From positions 14,272,962 through 14,336,961 of the forward strand of contig VZSR01003806.1 in the NCBI GenBank assembly GCA_013398615.1: 64,000 nucleotides of DNA. Direction: 5' to 3'. The position numbers and the translations under genes were made by a program. The notes under the pieces were generated by a model. That model ran no database searches. It saw only the letters and a program-made list of their open reading frames with translations, and had not been told where the DNA came from. Within the stretch, counting starts at the first letter, position 1; each line of letters starts with the position of its first letter. Positions 1-11,287 of the stretch are shown piece after piece. The stretch comes from Brachypodius melanocephalos (lineage: Eukaryota > Chordata > Aves > Passeriformes > Pycnonotidae).

Positions 1-420
1 TGTACATATATTGTGTTGATTATGATGAATCCAAACGATTTTTAAATAGGAAGCAAAAAGGGGAGAGAGGGAGAAACAGTCTGCCTTCTGCCAGCCAGCA
101 GAAGCTTGTGAAAGAGATTAAAGATGAATATGTCTTATGAAATTGTTACTACTCTGACTTATACTGAGGTGGGTAAGCATTTTCCCTCTTTTACTGGCAA
201 TTGCTTTGATGTTTTCTTTTTAAAAACTGTTTAAAATGTATTTGTATTGTGAAATATTGAACATTTTAAAGCATGTTGCTATTTTTGTATATTCAAATTA
301 TTTATTATGGAAAATTACTGCACTGTAGCTACTGCAAATGTAGCTTATTAAACAGCACTTGCCATTCTGAGCTGTCTGTTGTAATGGCTCAGTAAGACTG
401 GAGCACGTACACCACTGCAT
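1..420. other. AT-rich noncoding block, possible 3'UTR end or conserved element
   Basis: No open frame of note. The stretch has long AT-rich, non-repetitive text typical of vertebrate 3'UTRs or conserved noncoding elements, with several TGTAAAT/TGTATAT-like words, ATTTATTA-type AU-rich words near 298-307 and an ATTAAA near 348-353 that could act as a polyadenylation signal. I could not tie it to any gene, and no upstream coding exon is in the window. The UTR reading is inference only. Confidence 0.25.
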
Positions 421-2684
421 CAGAAACAAAAGGGAAAAGATGTTATTTAGCTAACTAAAGGTAGAATAAATGAAAGAAGAGAGATCTTGTGGCTTTCAAG
501 ATGTGGACATTTCTATTTCTTAAAGGGATTGATCCATTTGCTTGTACTTCATTTCCTTTGGGATTATCATCACAAGCAATTTATGCAGATCCCACAGACA
601 AACAATTGTGTAACCACAGAGCCTTGTGGTCTTTATGTTGCTGGTGCTTTGCATCTGCAGGCTTGACCACAGCAAGCAAGGCTGGCTGCAAGCTACAGCA
701 GCACATAACCTACCCTGATCTCCTGGGGTTCAGAGAACATTATTGTGGAACAGAATTCAGCTGTCAAAACTGCCACTCATTATTCCATTAGATTGTTTAA
801 TTTTTCCAGCCTCTGTTTGCTGCAGCTAGCATTTAGCAAGAAAGATTCCCACTGCCACTAGCCTTCAAGAGAATTTTATATGAGGAAAAAACTGGTGGTT
901 GCTGCAGAAGCAGGACACAAAGAAGATACTGGGAATTTTAATTTCTGGCGAGAGTTTTTAGAATAGATCTCATTTACACTGAATAACCCCAACATTAACA
1001 TGACTCAGCTTTTAAAGTGATTCCATTAAATTACATTAAATTCAATAGCTAACATCCTTTCTGAGAATAAAAATGTATTAGTTTTAATTAGCTCTCTGCC
1101 AAAAGTGGAATAAAATAAATAGAAACAAGTCGACTTTTATTCTTCCTAGGAGTGTTCACAAATGCACATCAGCTAATCCACTTTCAAGTCACACTTTTGG
1201 TTAAGTCAGGTTCATTTTCCTGATTGCCCCTATTTAGACAGGTCTTTGGAAATGGGCTCCAGTTGCAAACCTCAGGTTAGGATGTGAATATAAATCAGTG
1301 AACTCTAAGCCTGTTATTGGGATACTGCCTGGGTCAGACCAACATAGCTTTGCCCAGTTAACCTCTTTTACCCTTCAGCAATGCCTTTAGCATCATTTTA
1401 CTGTTATTAATGCTGCCCTTTTCTGCAACTTTTTGAGCAAAAAGACATTGGGCTCTTGTGAGGTAAAGCCCAGCTGTGGCTAATAGCAGGGCTAGTGGCG
1501 CTGCTGCTGAGGAAAATAGCAGTGACAGCAAGAAACACAGATAAAATTGACACTGAGACTCTGACACAGTGAAGATTAGCTTCCAGTGAAAATTACTCCC
1601 TTGTGTAAACCAGCAGCGAGACCATCGGAGGGATCACACCACCAGCATCTCCCCCACAGAAAGAGAAACCAAGGAGTTTTATTAATTTTGTTTTATGGAA
1701 AAGGGGAGCTGATAGCCTGCCTCCACTCTCCAGAGGTTCAAATCTGACATTTTAAATCCTTGTTTTCATTGCACCAGACACATCCAGCAAATGCACATCA
1801 GTAGTGGGAGCAGCACCTTGCTCTGTCTCAGACCTCTGCACTTGCTGACAGGCAAATTTCCTACCCTGGGGGTGCCTGTTGCCAGTCTGGGAGCCAAGAC
1901 ACCTTGTCTGCACTCATTCCTGGCTCAGCTTGTGTTCCCTGTGTGCAGCATGCCAAAGGTAGAGTTTTCCAACAGAAGAAACTGTCTGAAGGGCTCCTAG
2001 GACATGGATGAAAGACAGATTTGAGGCTGTGCAAGCAAGTGCATGGGGATGGGCAAGAAATAACATAAGGATCCATCTTGGCTTGGAGAGGGAAGAAGTG
2101 GAATGGTACAACGAGATTTTGTGTCTCCCATGAGAAACAGAACGAGGGGCATTGCTGCTGGGGGTCTGAGGAATTTCTAGACTTCTGATGTAAGAGGGGA
2201 TTTGGTTCCCATTTCTGGCCTACAAGAATTCAGGTTGAAGAGGTAATGGATGACTTCAGGCCAAAGCTGTTCTCTCCAGGGATAATATAGGCTGACTCAG
2301 ACAGAGATCTCTTCCCATCCTAAATTCTGCACAACTGCAACCAATTCCTCTGATCAAGTGTAGACTTGTCCAACAGACCTTCTGAATAACCCCCTAACAG
2401 TGCTGTTTGTCCTCATTTGATGTAAAAGGGATTTAAGATGACTAGCTTATATCCAGGCACAGACACTGCAGGCAAGATAACTCATACTGCCTATCATTAA
2501 CTCAAGAGACTTGTAAAGATCTAACCAATTCCCAGATTTGCTCTGAGGATAAGAGTAACAGTGGTGAGTCCTGTGGGATCACACACATGCTTAGGGTTAC
2601 ACAGGCGTAGCACTCCCTACCCCCAGGATTACAGCCCTGTGTGTGGAAAGTTCACACACATGTCAAGATGAACGGCAGGTAGGA
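421..2684. other. Noncoding stretch without recognisable features
   Basis: Only short open frames (100 codons or fewer) are present, without recognisable domains or convincing splice contexts. I saw no transposon ends, RNA genes or notable tandem repeats. GC is somewhat higher around 1790-2110, but the overlapping frames there are unrelated to any family I know. Confidence 0.5.
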
Positions 2685-2960
2685 ATAGCTTTAAACTGAA
2701 AGAGGGCAGGTCCAGATCAGAAAATAGGAAGAAATTTTTTTTACTGTGAAGGTGCTGAGGCACTGGCACACGTTGCACAGAGAGGTTGTGGATGCCCTGT
2801 CCCTGGGGCTCCATCAAGGGCAGGTTGGACTGGGCTTTGAGCAACCTGGTCCAGTGAAGGTCCCTTACAACCCAAACCACTCTGATTCTGTGGTTAAACG
2901 GTTCTATGATTCTATGATTAAAGGTCTTTTTCCAACCTAAAAAGTTCTGTGATTCTATGG
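2685..2960 (+). mobile_element. CR1 retroposon 3' end (5'-truncated, rearranged tail)
   Basis: The text from about 2685 follows the 3' part of avian CR1: the 'TTTAAACTGAAAGAGGG' start, 'ACTGTGAAGGTGCTGAGGCACTGG' region near 2743-2766, 'CAGAGAGGTTGTGGATG' near 2776-2792 and the run leading to 'TTACAACCCAAACCA'. The usual 'GTCCCTGCCCATGGCAGG' segment before the tail is missing. The end is doubled: TTCTATGATTCTATGAT occurs near 2902-2918, then a second 'TTTTTCCAACCT' plus 'TTCTGTGATTCTATGG' ends near 2960. CR1 normally carries two to four of these octamers at its very end, so the second end is either a partial internal duplication or a second copy. No coding capacity remains. Confidence 0.9.
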
Positions 2961-5400
2961 TGTATTATTATTTCACGTGGAGAGAGCCTCTGGGCTCTGC
3001 TTGTGCTGCACTCCTTGAGCTCTGTTTGATGGTGGTACAGGCCAGACCCATGATGTCATCACTGTAACTCCATTTTCCTTGCATAAATGCTGCTTTAGAT
3101 CAGTGTCAAATATTCCTTTGTGATGAGTGTCTTTATTTGTCCTCATGTGCCTGGTTCATGGTTGCAACTCCGAAAAAGAATAAAGAACTGCATGAGAATT
3201 GAGGTTATTATGACTGTGAGAAGCTTGTGATAGTCTGAAAAATATGTAATTGCTAATTAGTTCCTGTTCTGATGACCCAGAAGCTGAAACTTTTAGAAAA
3301 TAAATCACAGTTATGTAGCTGATACATTTTGATGCTAATAGTAAATGTCATTCCGGCTCAAAATATAAAAAAACACAATAGGATTTTGCAAACCTGTCCA
3401 AATATCTTTGTATTACAATAATATACATAACTGCTTTCAGGGAAAGAATTAATGTGGTTTAGTCTCTGGAGCCTACAGCATGGCCTAGTCAGGTTGAGTG
3501 ATATACATAAAGAGTGCAGATATATAAATGCAGGCACAGTTATTGACACGTTCCCTGCGTGCTCTCAGGGGTGAGGTAACTGGGTTTTGACACTAATCTT
3601 TAATTTTTTTTTTTCTCAGCAACAGTTTAATTACATGTATTGCATTGGTGAATATATATTAAATTTCTGATTCCTTTCATACAGTCTCTCAATTTGAGCT
3701 TATTCCACTATGCATTACATACTGACATGAAGACAAGGTTGCTTTTGCTGCTGCTGTTTGCTTCACTGGATTTAGCCCTCTGGATTGCATACCAAGAGTT
3801 ACAGAAATTATGGTAGCAGAAGCTGATTTCAAGAACACATGGGCAAAAATACATAACATAATTACACTGATAAAAAAAGATGTAGAGCAAAGCTAAAGAA
3901 ATTCTGAGAGATGTTCCCAGGTAAAATGCTATAAAATAGGGTGGAAATTGATATTTAGTCTGTAAGAATGCTATTAAAAGTTTATTTTTGAATTTGAAAA
4001 ATAAAAATACTTTTTCTGGTATTTTAGGCTTTCAAGCTTTCAAACAGCTTTGACAGATTTAAAAGCAAGATTTGTGCAGACAGACCAGGTATTTTTAAGT
4101 AAGTTCTGAAATTCAGGATGATCTTCTGCTTTACTTACTAAATCCTCAGTGCTCAGTGTAGCTTCTGTTCAGTTGTAAATTTCCTGTGCAGAAGTAATTT
4201 ATTTTTCTGCTTCTCTATCTTTTGGGTTTTTTTAAATAAAGAGACAAAACTTATTTCTCACCTTCTTTTTAAGTCTTCAGTTCTTCTGGAGAAAACCTGA
4301 AAAGATAGTTTCTGTTCCCTCCACAAGGACTCAAAAATCAAAACGAATTTGAACTGATTCTCCAAGTATAATTTTGTAGGTCTCATTTTTCTCTATCAGT
4401 TCAGACTCCACCTCTCTTAATCCTTGTCTGGCAGCCAAATGTATCTTCTCTTTCTTACCTAATTCTGTGAGGGAGACTGGAATACACAGTCAAAACATAA
4501 TGAGTAGAATTTCTTTGCATTTCTCTCTTCAGGAACATTTATAGTTCGGTACTCTTCCTCTCAGCTGAATTTCTCTTTTCCTACACCATATATACATCTT
4601 TTGCACTTTTCAGAATGTTTTCCACAGGGAAATTCAACAACGTTTTTCATGGCAGTAGTTTTGTGAAAAACCATACATATATGTGTATATATATTTATGC
4701 AATCGATGCAAACCAAAATCTAAGATGTTTCATGTTAGCTATGATACTAAACACATGCAGACATTAATCTGGTTACTGTTTGTTTTGACTTTGCTTTGTG
4801 AGAATAAACTTTAGTCAGTAGCTTTTGCTTCCTCCTGACTCAGTGATTTGACATCTCAGGAAATGCTTGTATAAGAACTTGTTTGCTTAACTACCTGGAA
4901 CTGGTGATACTTTGGAATAAGACATCATAGGTGACATCCTTTCCTGTGAAAAGCACAAAGTAAAGCAAATAATTTAGTTGAAATGTAGGATGAATTAAAC
5001 AATGATTTATTCTCTTTATGAAATGGCTGCAATATGCAGCCTTGCTCTATTTTGGTTTATCGAGTGTGTGTCATGATGGAGGAGGCAGATGTGAAAGTGA
5101 CTCCCAGGTTAGGAGTAGTGAAGGAAAGAGTGGTTTCTGATTGTTAGCTCTCATATCCCAGCCCTAATTCTTGATGAAAAAAAATTACCCATATGTTCTT
5201 TCTACTGAAAATGAGCCTCATTTCAAAAGTCAGACTTTTTTTTTTTTTAATTCCTTTTTTTTTCAGAAGGGTTCACCTGTTGAAACATATTTCCAGTGCC
5301 CACAAAAAATTTCTGATACCTCAATCAATTTTTAACTCTTCTCCAAAGGGTTAATGGTGGCTACACTTTGGCTTTAGAACTGCTGATGTCTCTTCGACAA
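2961..5400. other. Noncoding stretch without recognisable features
   Basis: AT-rich unique-looking sequence. There are short homopolymers (poly-T near 3604-3613 and 5239-5249) and a short TATATA/CATACA run near 4670-4695. No open frame longer than about 66 codons, and none resembles a known protein. Confidence 0.5.
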
Positions 5401-5403
5401 GAC

Positions 5404-5430
5404 AAAAAAAAAAAAAAAAAGAAAAAAAAA
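5404..5430. repeat. Poly-A tract
   Basis: Seventeen consecutive A, one G, then nine A. No retroposon body is recognisable directly upstream, so this is listed as a simple repeat only. Confidence 0.9.
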
Positions 5431-7484
5431 TTTACAGCCAGGAAATAAAAGCTGTCACTGAACATGAATGCAAAGTGGGAAGTTAATATTCAACTACTAA
5501 GAAATCATTTACCTATTGTGAGTGAAGGACTCTAAGAGGAGTGGTAGGGCATAGTTCAAACCTTGGTACCTAACCTTTTATGCAATGAAAATATGTGTTT
5601 CATACAAATAGACATTTTGAGAACTCATCTTTAAACACTTACTATGAGAAAAATATGTGAACCTCACTCTTGATGGAGAACACGTACAATGAGATCTAAT
5701 TAACTTTGGGGTGATGATAGTTTTGGACTGCTGGGATTGAGGGACAGTGCAATAACAATACAAGAATAAAATCCTCATGAAGGGCTCTCAAGGGAGCTTT
5801 TGGCTTATCATTTTGAGGATTTGAGCAGCAAGAAAAGAAAAATATACAGTGCTAGCCCTGGCCATCATTCAGTGCCACTATCAGCATAGAAATTTCCTTT
5901 TATTCATTTTGAAGCAGTTCTCATTCTTCTTCAGAACTGGTTTCTCATGATAGAGAAGAAGATCAAGGGCTGGATTTCTAGAAAGATGTGCACATACTTT
6001 CAGGAATAAAAAGGCCATCCATTTGAGCACTTTATACAGACATGGCCATATGGCTGCATTGTCAGCATGGTGAACTGCATCTGGAAGTGCAAGAAGTCTG
6101 TGCCCAGCTGCCCTACACATACACATGCAACATTTGTATTTGTATTCATCAATAATAGAAGAAGAGTGTGTACATCCATAAAAACTGTGAGTGTATATTT
6201 ATAATATCTATGTTGGCATTTCTGAGTTATGGCTCCTGTCTCACCTTTAGGTCTTTTTAGATGTATTAGCAATAAGATTTGAGTCCTAACTGACTTGCAC
6301 CTATATCAGAAAGCATACAAAAATGGGGCAAACACCAATTTTGTGTATAAAGCTACTGATAAACTGTTCTCATTTTTTTAGCCTTCTTTTCTGTCATAGT
6401 AATTGAGTCTTTGAAATTAGATTAACCATTCTTAAACAGAGTTAATGTTTATTTCCAGATTTATTCAGGTCTTTACTGCAGAATTAAAGCTTAACTTGAA
6501 TGACAGAGGATTTTTCCTGGCAAAGTTTCTCAGAAAACTTCTATCAATACTGAGATCACTTGCTTAGACTATGGATTTTCTCTCTGAAATTATACAGCTG
6601 TATACCAGTCCATTCCAATAACTCAGATGTGTGAGCACTAAGTTGTGAAGCAGACAATCGAGATCTCAGAGGCAAAAATGAGAATCCCTAACAGTGTTTC
6701 TGAGGTGTTAAAAAGAGATTTTCTTTGATGGCATACATGTTGTTCTACAGATAAAGTGTTGATATCTCTTCACTTGTACTTAAAGTTTGTAGGTTGTCTT
6801 CCAGCCATCTTTTGCTGTACATTCAACTGAAAAAGATAAAGAACATTTTTGTTGTCCTAACTGTGTATCACTGCACTCAAAGGTTTGCATGTATTGAACA
6901 TCTATGCCCAAATATCCAAAGGAGTGTGCCAAATGTAGTATAGTAACCAAAAGTAAAATTGTGATTCTACAGTCTCTTTTTGTTATTGAACAATAGATAC
7001 TGAAACATAAGTAAGTAGGAACCAGAGATTTTTTTTTTTTAATAGAACAAGTCAGCAACAAAGGACAACAGAAAAAGAATCTGATTTTCTGCCTAAGGTC
7101 CCATTTATTTTGGGGAAATTAAGTTATCCTTGTTGTTAAGTAGTTAATTTTACTGGTTCTTTTAATTAATTTAAAACCTAAAAGCTTACTGTATATTTGT
7201 ATCATTACTAGACACCCTCAAGTTTTTCCCAAAGTCTTCTCTAGATGCCTAAGTGTATCTGTTACTGGTAGGAGTTTCAGTGTTTTTCACATGATCACTC
7301 AACAGCATTGAACCCAACTTGGAAGCTCAGTCTCTCATTGATAGCTTTTTTCCATATGTCAAATTGATCCATTGAGTTGATTTTCTGTGGCCTTGCCATT
7401 TTCTAAAAATACAGCACATTCCAGCTGCTGAGAGCAAAATCCCAGTCCCAGTGGAGTTAATTTTTATCTTTTTAATGGTCCATT
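5431..7484. other. Noncoding stretch without recognisable features
   Basis: Several minus-strand open frames of 66-93 codons lie here (for example 6000-6272 and 6780-7061). They overlap one another, have no recognisable motifs and start and stop at random, so they look like chance frames. The part 7259-7484 may be a further decayed extension of the old retroposon that follows, but I cannot align it. Confidence 0.45.
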
Positions 7485-7650
7485 GTAAGAGATTGTATCA
7501 AAGGTTTCCAGGAGGCTCCAGTAAACTATTTTAACTGGCTCTTCTTCACTGACTCTTTTGTTAATGCAATAAAAGAATTCTAGTACATATAGGGCAAGAC
7601 TTGCTTTTCTCCAACCTGTATTAATCCCTGCTAACTGCTGCTCACGTGTG
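7485..7650 (-). mobile_element. Ancient CR1/L3-like LINE remnant (antisense)
   Basis: Read on the plus strand, the order of words matches the antisense of the reverse-transcriptase region of old CR1/L3-type LINEs shared by amniotes: a 'TTGTATCAAAGG' block near 7492-7503, 'AAAAGAATTCTAGTA' near 7571-7585, 'GGGCAAGACTTGCTTTTCTCC' near 7592-7612 (sense: conserved Gly/Lys-rich turn) and 'CTGCTAACTGCTG' near 7627-7639. The match is to remembered family text and is heavily mutated, with no open frame. It is clearly older than the other CR1 copies in the window. Confidence 0.5.
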
Positions 7651-8089
7651 CAGTTTGGTTACTCTATCTAGCTTTAATTAGCATTTCAGATATTTTACCA
7701 AGTGCTCAGGAAAATCTATTCTGACTGCAATTGCTGGAATCTATTCTTCTTTCGATCTAGGTACATCATTTACTACTTCCCCGTCTTCTGCAATAGAGCT
7801 GATTTTAATGAGGAACTGCTTGTGATTAGTGTATCTGAAGACAATACTTTTTGTTTATTTCAGCTATTCCCTGCCCCCTGGAGAGACTTAATCTTCACTT
7901 ACATCTAAATGAATATAAATGTGGCTGATTAAGTGGACAATTAGTGTTGTTTATGAAATTATTTTTCAAGTGCTTGTGGTTCCTAACCCAGGTCAGGTTC
8001 TGCTTTGGGATACCAAAAGTCTCTTTACAAGGACATTTAAGGCCATGCTCACACCTCATGTGGACTCTGTTACCAGCTGTGGTAAGGAC

Positions 8090-8150
8090 TTTCTCTATGA
8101 TATTTGGCAAGTCACTTTATCTCTCTATATCTCTGTTCCCTTACAAGCAC
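8090..8150 (+). mobile_element. MIR-like SINE core remnant
   Basis: The block around 'TTTGGCAAGTCACTTTATCTCTCT' followed by 'TCTCTGTTCCCTTAC' follows the conserved core and 3' region of MIR/CORE-SINE elements (the 'GGGCAAGTCACTT...CTCTCT...CAGTTTCC' order). MIRs are tRNA-derived SINEs that spread in early amniotes; birds keep a small number of worn copies. The whole visible match is about 60 bp and diverged. Confidence 0.5.
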
Positions 8151-10182
8151 CATCATGCTCACCTTATTTAGCAATGAGCTGGTGTTTAATCTAACCACAG
8201 CTAAGCCCTCTGGTTAGAAAGGTTCATATGAGACCTCTGTCTCCCTTCCTGGACAGCTCATCCACACTCAGAGCTGGTGTTCCTGCAGCAGAGGAGAGTT
8301 TAAGATGGACTGCATTTTGTTTAGGGTGGTATTTTATGGGTTTGGTCCAACCTTAACCTAAGCTTGATGAAAACGTGGAGTCACAATCAAGACAGTGGAG
8401 TTGACAAAGGTTTTCTCTTATATAGCTCTTATGACAACTTTTGTCTAACTTTCGTCCAAAGAATTTTTGGAGAGTCTTGATTTGTTAATTCTGTTTCAGT
8501 TTTCTGCATGAAGCATTTCCTTTCTTACACAAAACAAGTCTTCTAGGTCACATAAACACCAGATTGATCGACACAGGGACCTCACCTCATGATAATGAAG
8601 AAATCATCAACACCAATTCAAATTCAGATTTTCATTTCAATCTTTGGATAAGATGAAAACAACAACATTAATTGCTTTGGCAGTGAGACTTTTTTTTCAG
8701 GCAGTAAGAGAGGAAAGTGCCAGTGAATTTTAGTTATAAAGGTTAGAAGACAAACTGAACAACAATAAAGTAAACTTATAAAGAGTTCTAAAGACAAAGT
8801 ACGAGCCTTACTGAATCTGCCTTTACTGCTTAATACCTAACATTTTATATACTCTAGAGAGAGGATTTAACTAGACTGTTAAAAACCTATGTAAATAGTC
8901 CCCCAAACTCTCCTTTGTATGTAGAGAACCTTTCCATGCTCATAACATGAATAGAATTTTGCATGTATACCTTCTGTGCAAAGCTTGCTAAAGATTTGCT
9001 TGAATTTTATTCAAATGTTGAGTATGTTTTTTCCAGCCTTTCCCCCTGTGTTTTCTAATGATTTTTATTTTCTCAGTACAATACCTATAATAGTGCATTG
9101 GTCTCATGAAAGCAGTGGAGGACTGAGCAATAGAAATATCTCCCTTCTAGCTCTAAGGGCAGCATGCCTGGGAAGGTCATTTTTGCAACCTACCTGCGGA
9201 TCAGCAGATGGCACTCTCGCAGGCAGTATATCAAGTTAGAAACCCTGTTTGTAAAAAGGGAAAGGAATATATAACTCTCTTTACACTTCTGTGTTTTTGT
9301 TATCTCACCAGGTCACACCATTCTGTTGCCATATTTTTGATACTGACTTACAAATTTATTTTCCAGCTTCTGCTCCTGCTCTCTGTTCAAATCAGTATGT
9401 CTTTTACATATGTTTCTAAGTCTATGACTTTCACATCTCCTTTTAACTTTCTTCTCCTAACTTGAAACTTAACATTGTCCAAGCTCAATGGAAGGCTTAT
9501 TTTACTCCATTTTTTTTGCCTCTGACTCAGAATGCAATTTTGCTTTCTTTGTCTCCTTTGAAATGGGTGTTAAAGCTGGACATTTTCCTTTCCATCCTCA
9601 TTCCTGTTTTTTCCTGGTTCTTGTCTTAACCAGCACTGCACAAAAGCTCACAAAGGGCTGAGTTTGAAGCAGCAAAATCTCTCCACTGACTTCTCTCAAG
9701 CCAATCTAAGAGCAGTGTGAGTGCAAACTGGGTGCAGTGTGGTGCGATAGGTGATAGCAGAGGAAGGCCAGTCCTGTCAGACCAGCTTGGAATTGCAATT
9801 TCTTGTTCAAGAGGAGCAGTGTGTCTAGCAATAGGCAGCTAGAGGGACTGTCTATAGCAATGTACCTGACTGGGTCTGCCTGGGATGGACTTCATTTCCT
9901 TCCTAGAAGCACACAGAGTGCTGTGCTTTGGCTTTGTGGCTAAAACAGTGTTTATAACTCAACAATGTTTTTTTGGCTATTGCTAAGCAGCGCTTGCTCA
10001 GCACTGAGACTTTCTGTTTTTCTTGCTCAGCTTCCCCAGCAAGTAGGCAGGGAATGCACAAGAAACTCCCTTCCATTACCTCAGACTTGTCAGGTCTGTA
10101 GCTCTCACACCTTTTTACTGGATTATATTATTATGGTCCTTGCATTTTCACTCTGATCAGAGTGGGACACACTCTTCTATGT
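8151..10182. other. Noncoding stretch without recognisable features
   Basis: Open frames at 8976-9239 and 9208-9465 overlap on the plus strand and look like chance products of T-rich DNA (one is very Leu/Phe/Ser rich). No motif, transposon terminus or RNA gene recognised. Confidence 0.5.
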
Positions 10183-10226
10183 ATTCCTGCATATATATTC
10201 CTGCATATATATTCCTGCATATTCCT
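10183..10226. repeat. Short tandem repeat, 14-bp unit, about 2.7 copies
   Basis: The unit ATTCCTGCATATAT occurs at 10183-10196 and 10197-10210 and again from 10211 as a shortened copy. The copies are identical, so this is a young minisatellite-like expansion. Confidence 0.9.
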
Positions 10227-10499
10227 ATGTGATTTGCTGCCACCTTCCCCACATCATGAAAGTGATTCCTGTTCAGTGGCATCTTTCTTGATGCCCGTAT
10301 TTCCCCACAATATCCCAGTGCTGTTCCTCCATGGTGTCCTCCGTTTGTGGGACAGGCTTTGGTTGGTGACTTCTTCCCTGCCTGTCAAACAGTCTGTCAG
10401 TCCTCATCTTTGCTTTGACAGGTCTTCTCTGCAGTGATAAATTTCCCCCATTAGAAATTAGTGCAGAGCCTGCAATTCAATATAATCATATGCAGACTA

Positions 10500-10865
10500 C
10501 ACATCATCTTGTACAGGAGTCTGAGCCACTTCCCCTGCAATAGCTTTTTCCTTACATTTTCAGAGCAATGTCTGTAATTTTGTCTGTGTGGCTCCTATCA
10601 GCTGCAAAGAGTTAAATCCACATGTAAATCTTCAAAAATCTGGGGGTGCCTTGCCAAGTCTGAGATTATCCATCACTCTAATCAGCCCGATAAATCTGAT
10701 TACACATCTTTCAAATAAATAATGATGGGTTTAGATTTGCCTGGAGCTTTTACTGTTTTTCAATCTGTATCTATCAGCTGAAATTTCATGTGCACTCAGC
10801 AATTGTTATTCTGTTGTTAGGGAATTCTGATATTGCTGGCTACGATAACATTCATCTGAATGCTG
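10500..10865. promoter_or_regulatory. Candidate conserved noncoding element (enhancer-like)
   Basis: This stretch has no coding frame and no repeat signature but is dense in homeodomain-type words (CTAATC, CTGATTAC, TAAATCTGATTA, GATTATCC near 10664-10707) next to AATAAATAATGA and GCTGCAAAGAG. Gene-desert enhancers in vertebrates often look like this. There is no comparison genome here, so the call is inference from sequence texture only. Confidence 0.3.
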
Positions 10866-11253
10866 TGTATGTCAAAGATTCTTTGTTTCTCACGCAGAGC
10901 TGTTAAATTTTAAGACAGCATTAGGTGAAAACTTGTCATTATTAAGAGAATTTTTATATCTGATTTTTTTTTTCTTATTCTCACTCTAAACATGTTGTGG
11001 AAACATTTTAGGTTAAAATAGCACTTTAAGAATCGATGACACTATGGAAAAGAAATTCAGTATCCTCACCTAAAATTCATATTTGAAGATGGCTAAGTTT
11101 AAAAAAATTACTTGAGATCATGATTTTCTCCCCTTTCTTGTCAAGTTACCAAGTTTGAGTTAATTCAGATTTAGCTGTTTCACCTGTAACTCCTCCATGT
11201 GTCCAGAGCTGATGTGTGTGAAATAATCTGAGAGCATCTGAACACATCTGTAC

Positions 11254-11287
11254 TTAGACATGAATTTAGACATGCCCATTAGACATG
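11254..11287. repeat. Three spaced copies of TTAGACATG
   Basis: TTAGACATG appears at 11254-11262, 11266-11274 and 11279-11287, with 3-4 bp between copies. It is a small direct-repeat cluster, possibly a decayed 12-13 bp tandem repeat. Confidence 0.85.
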
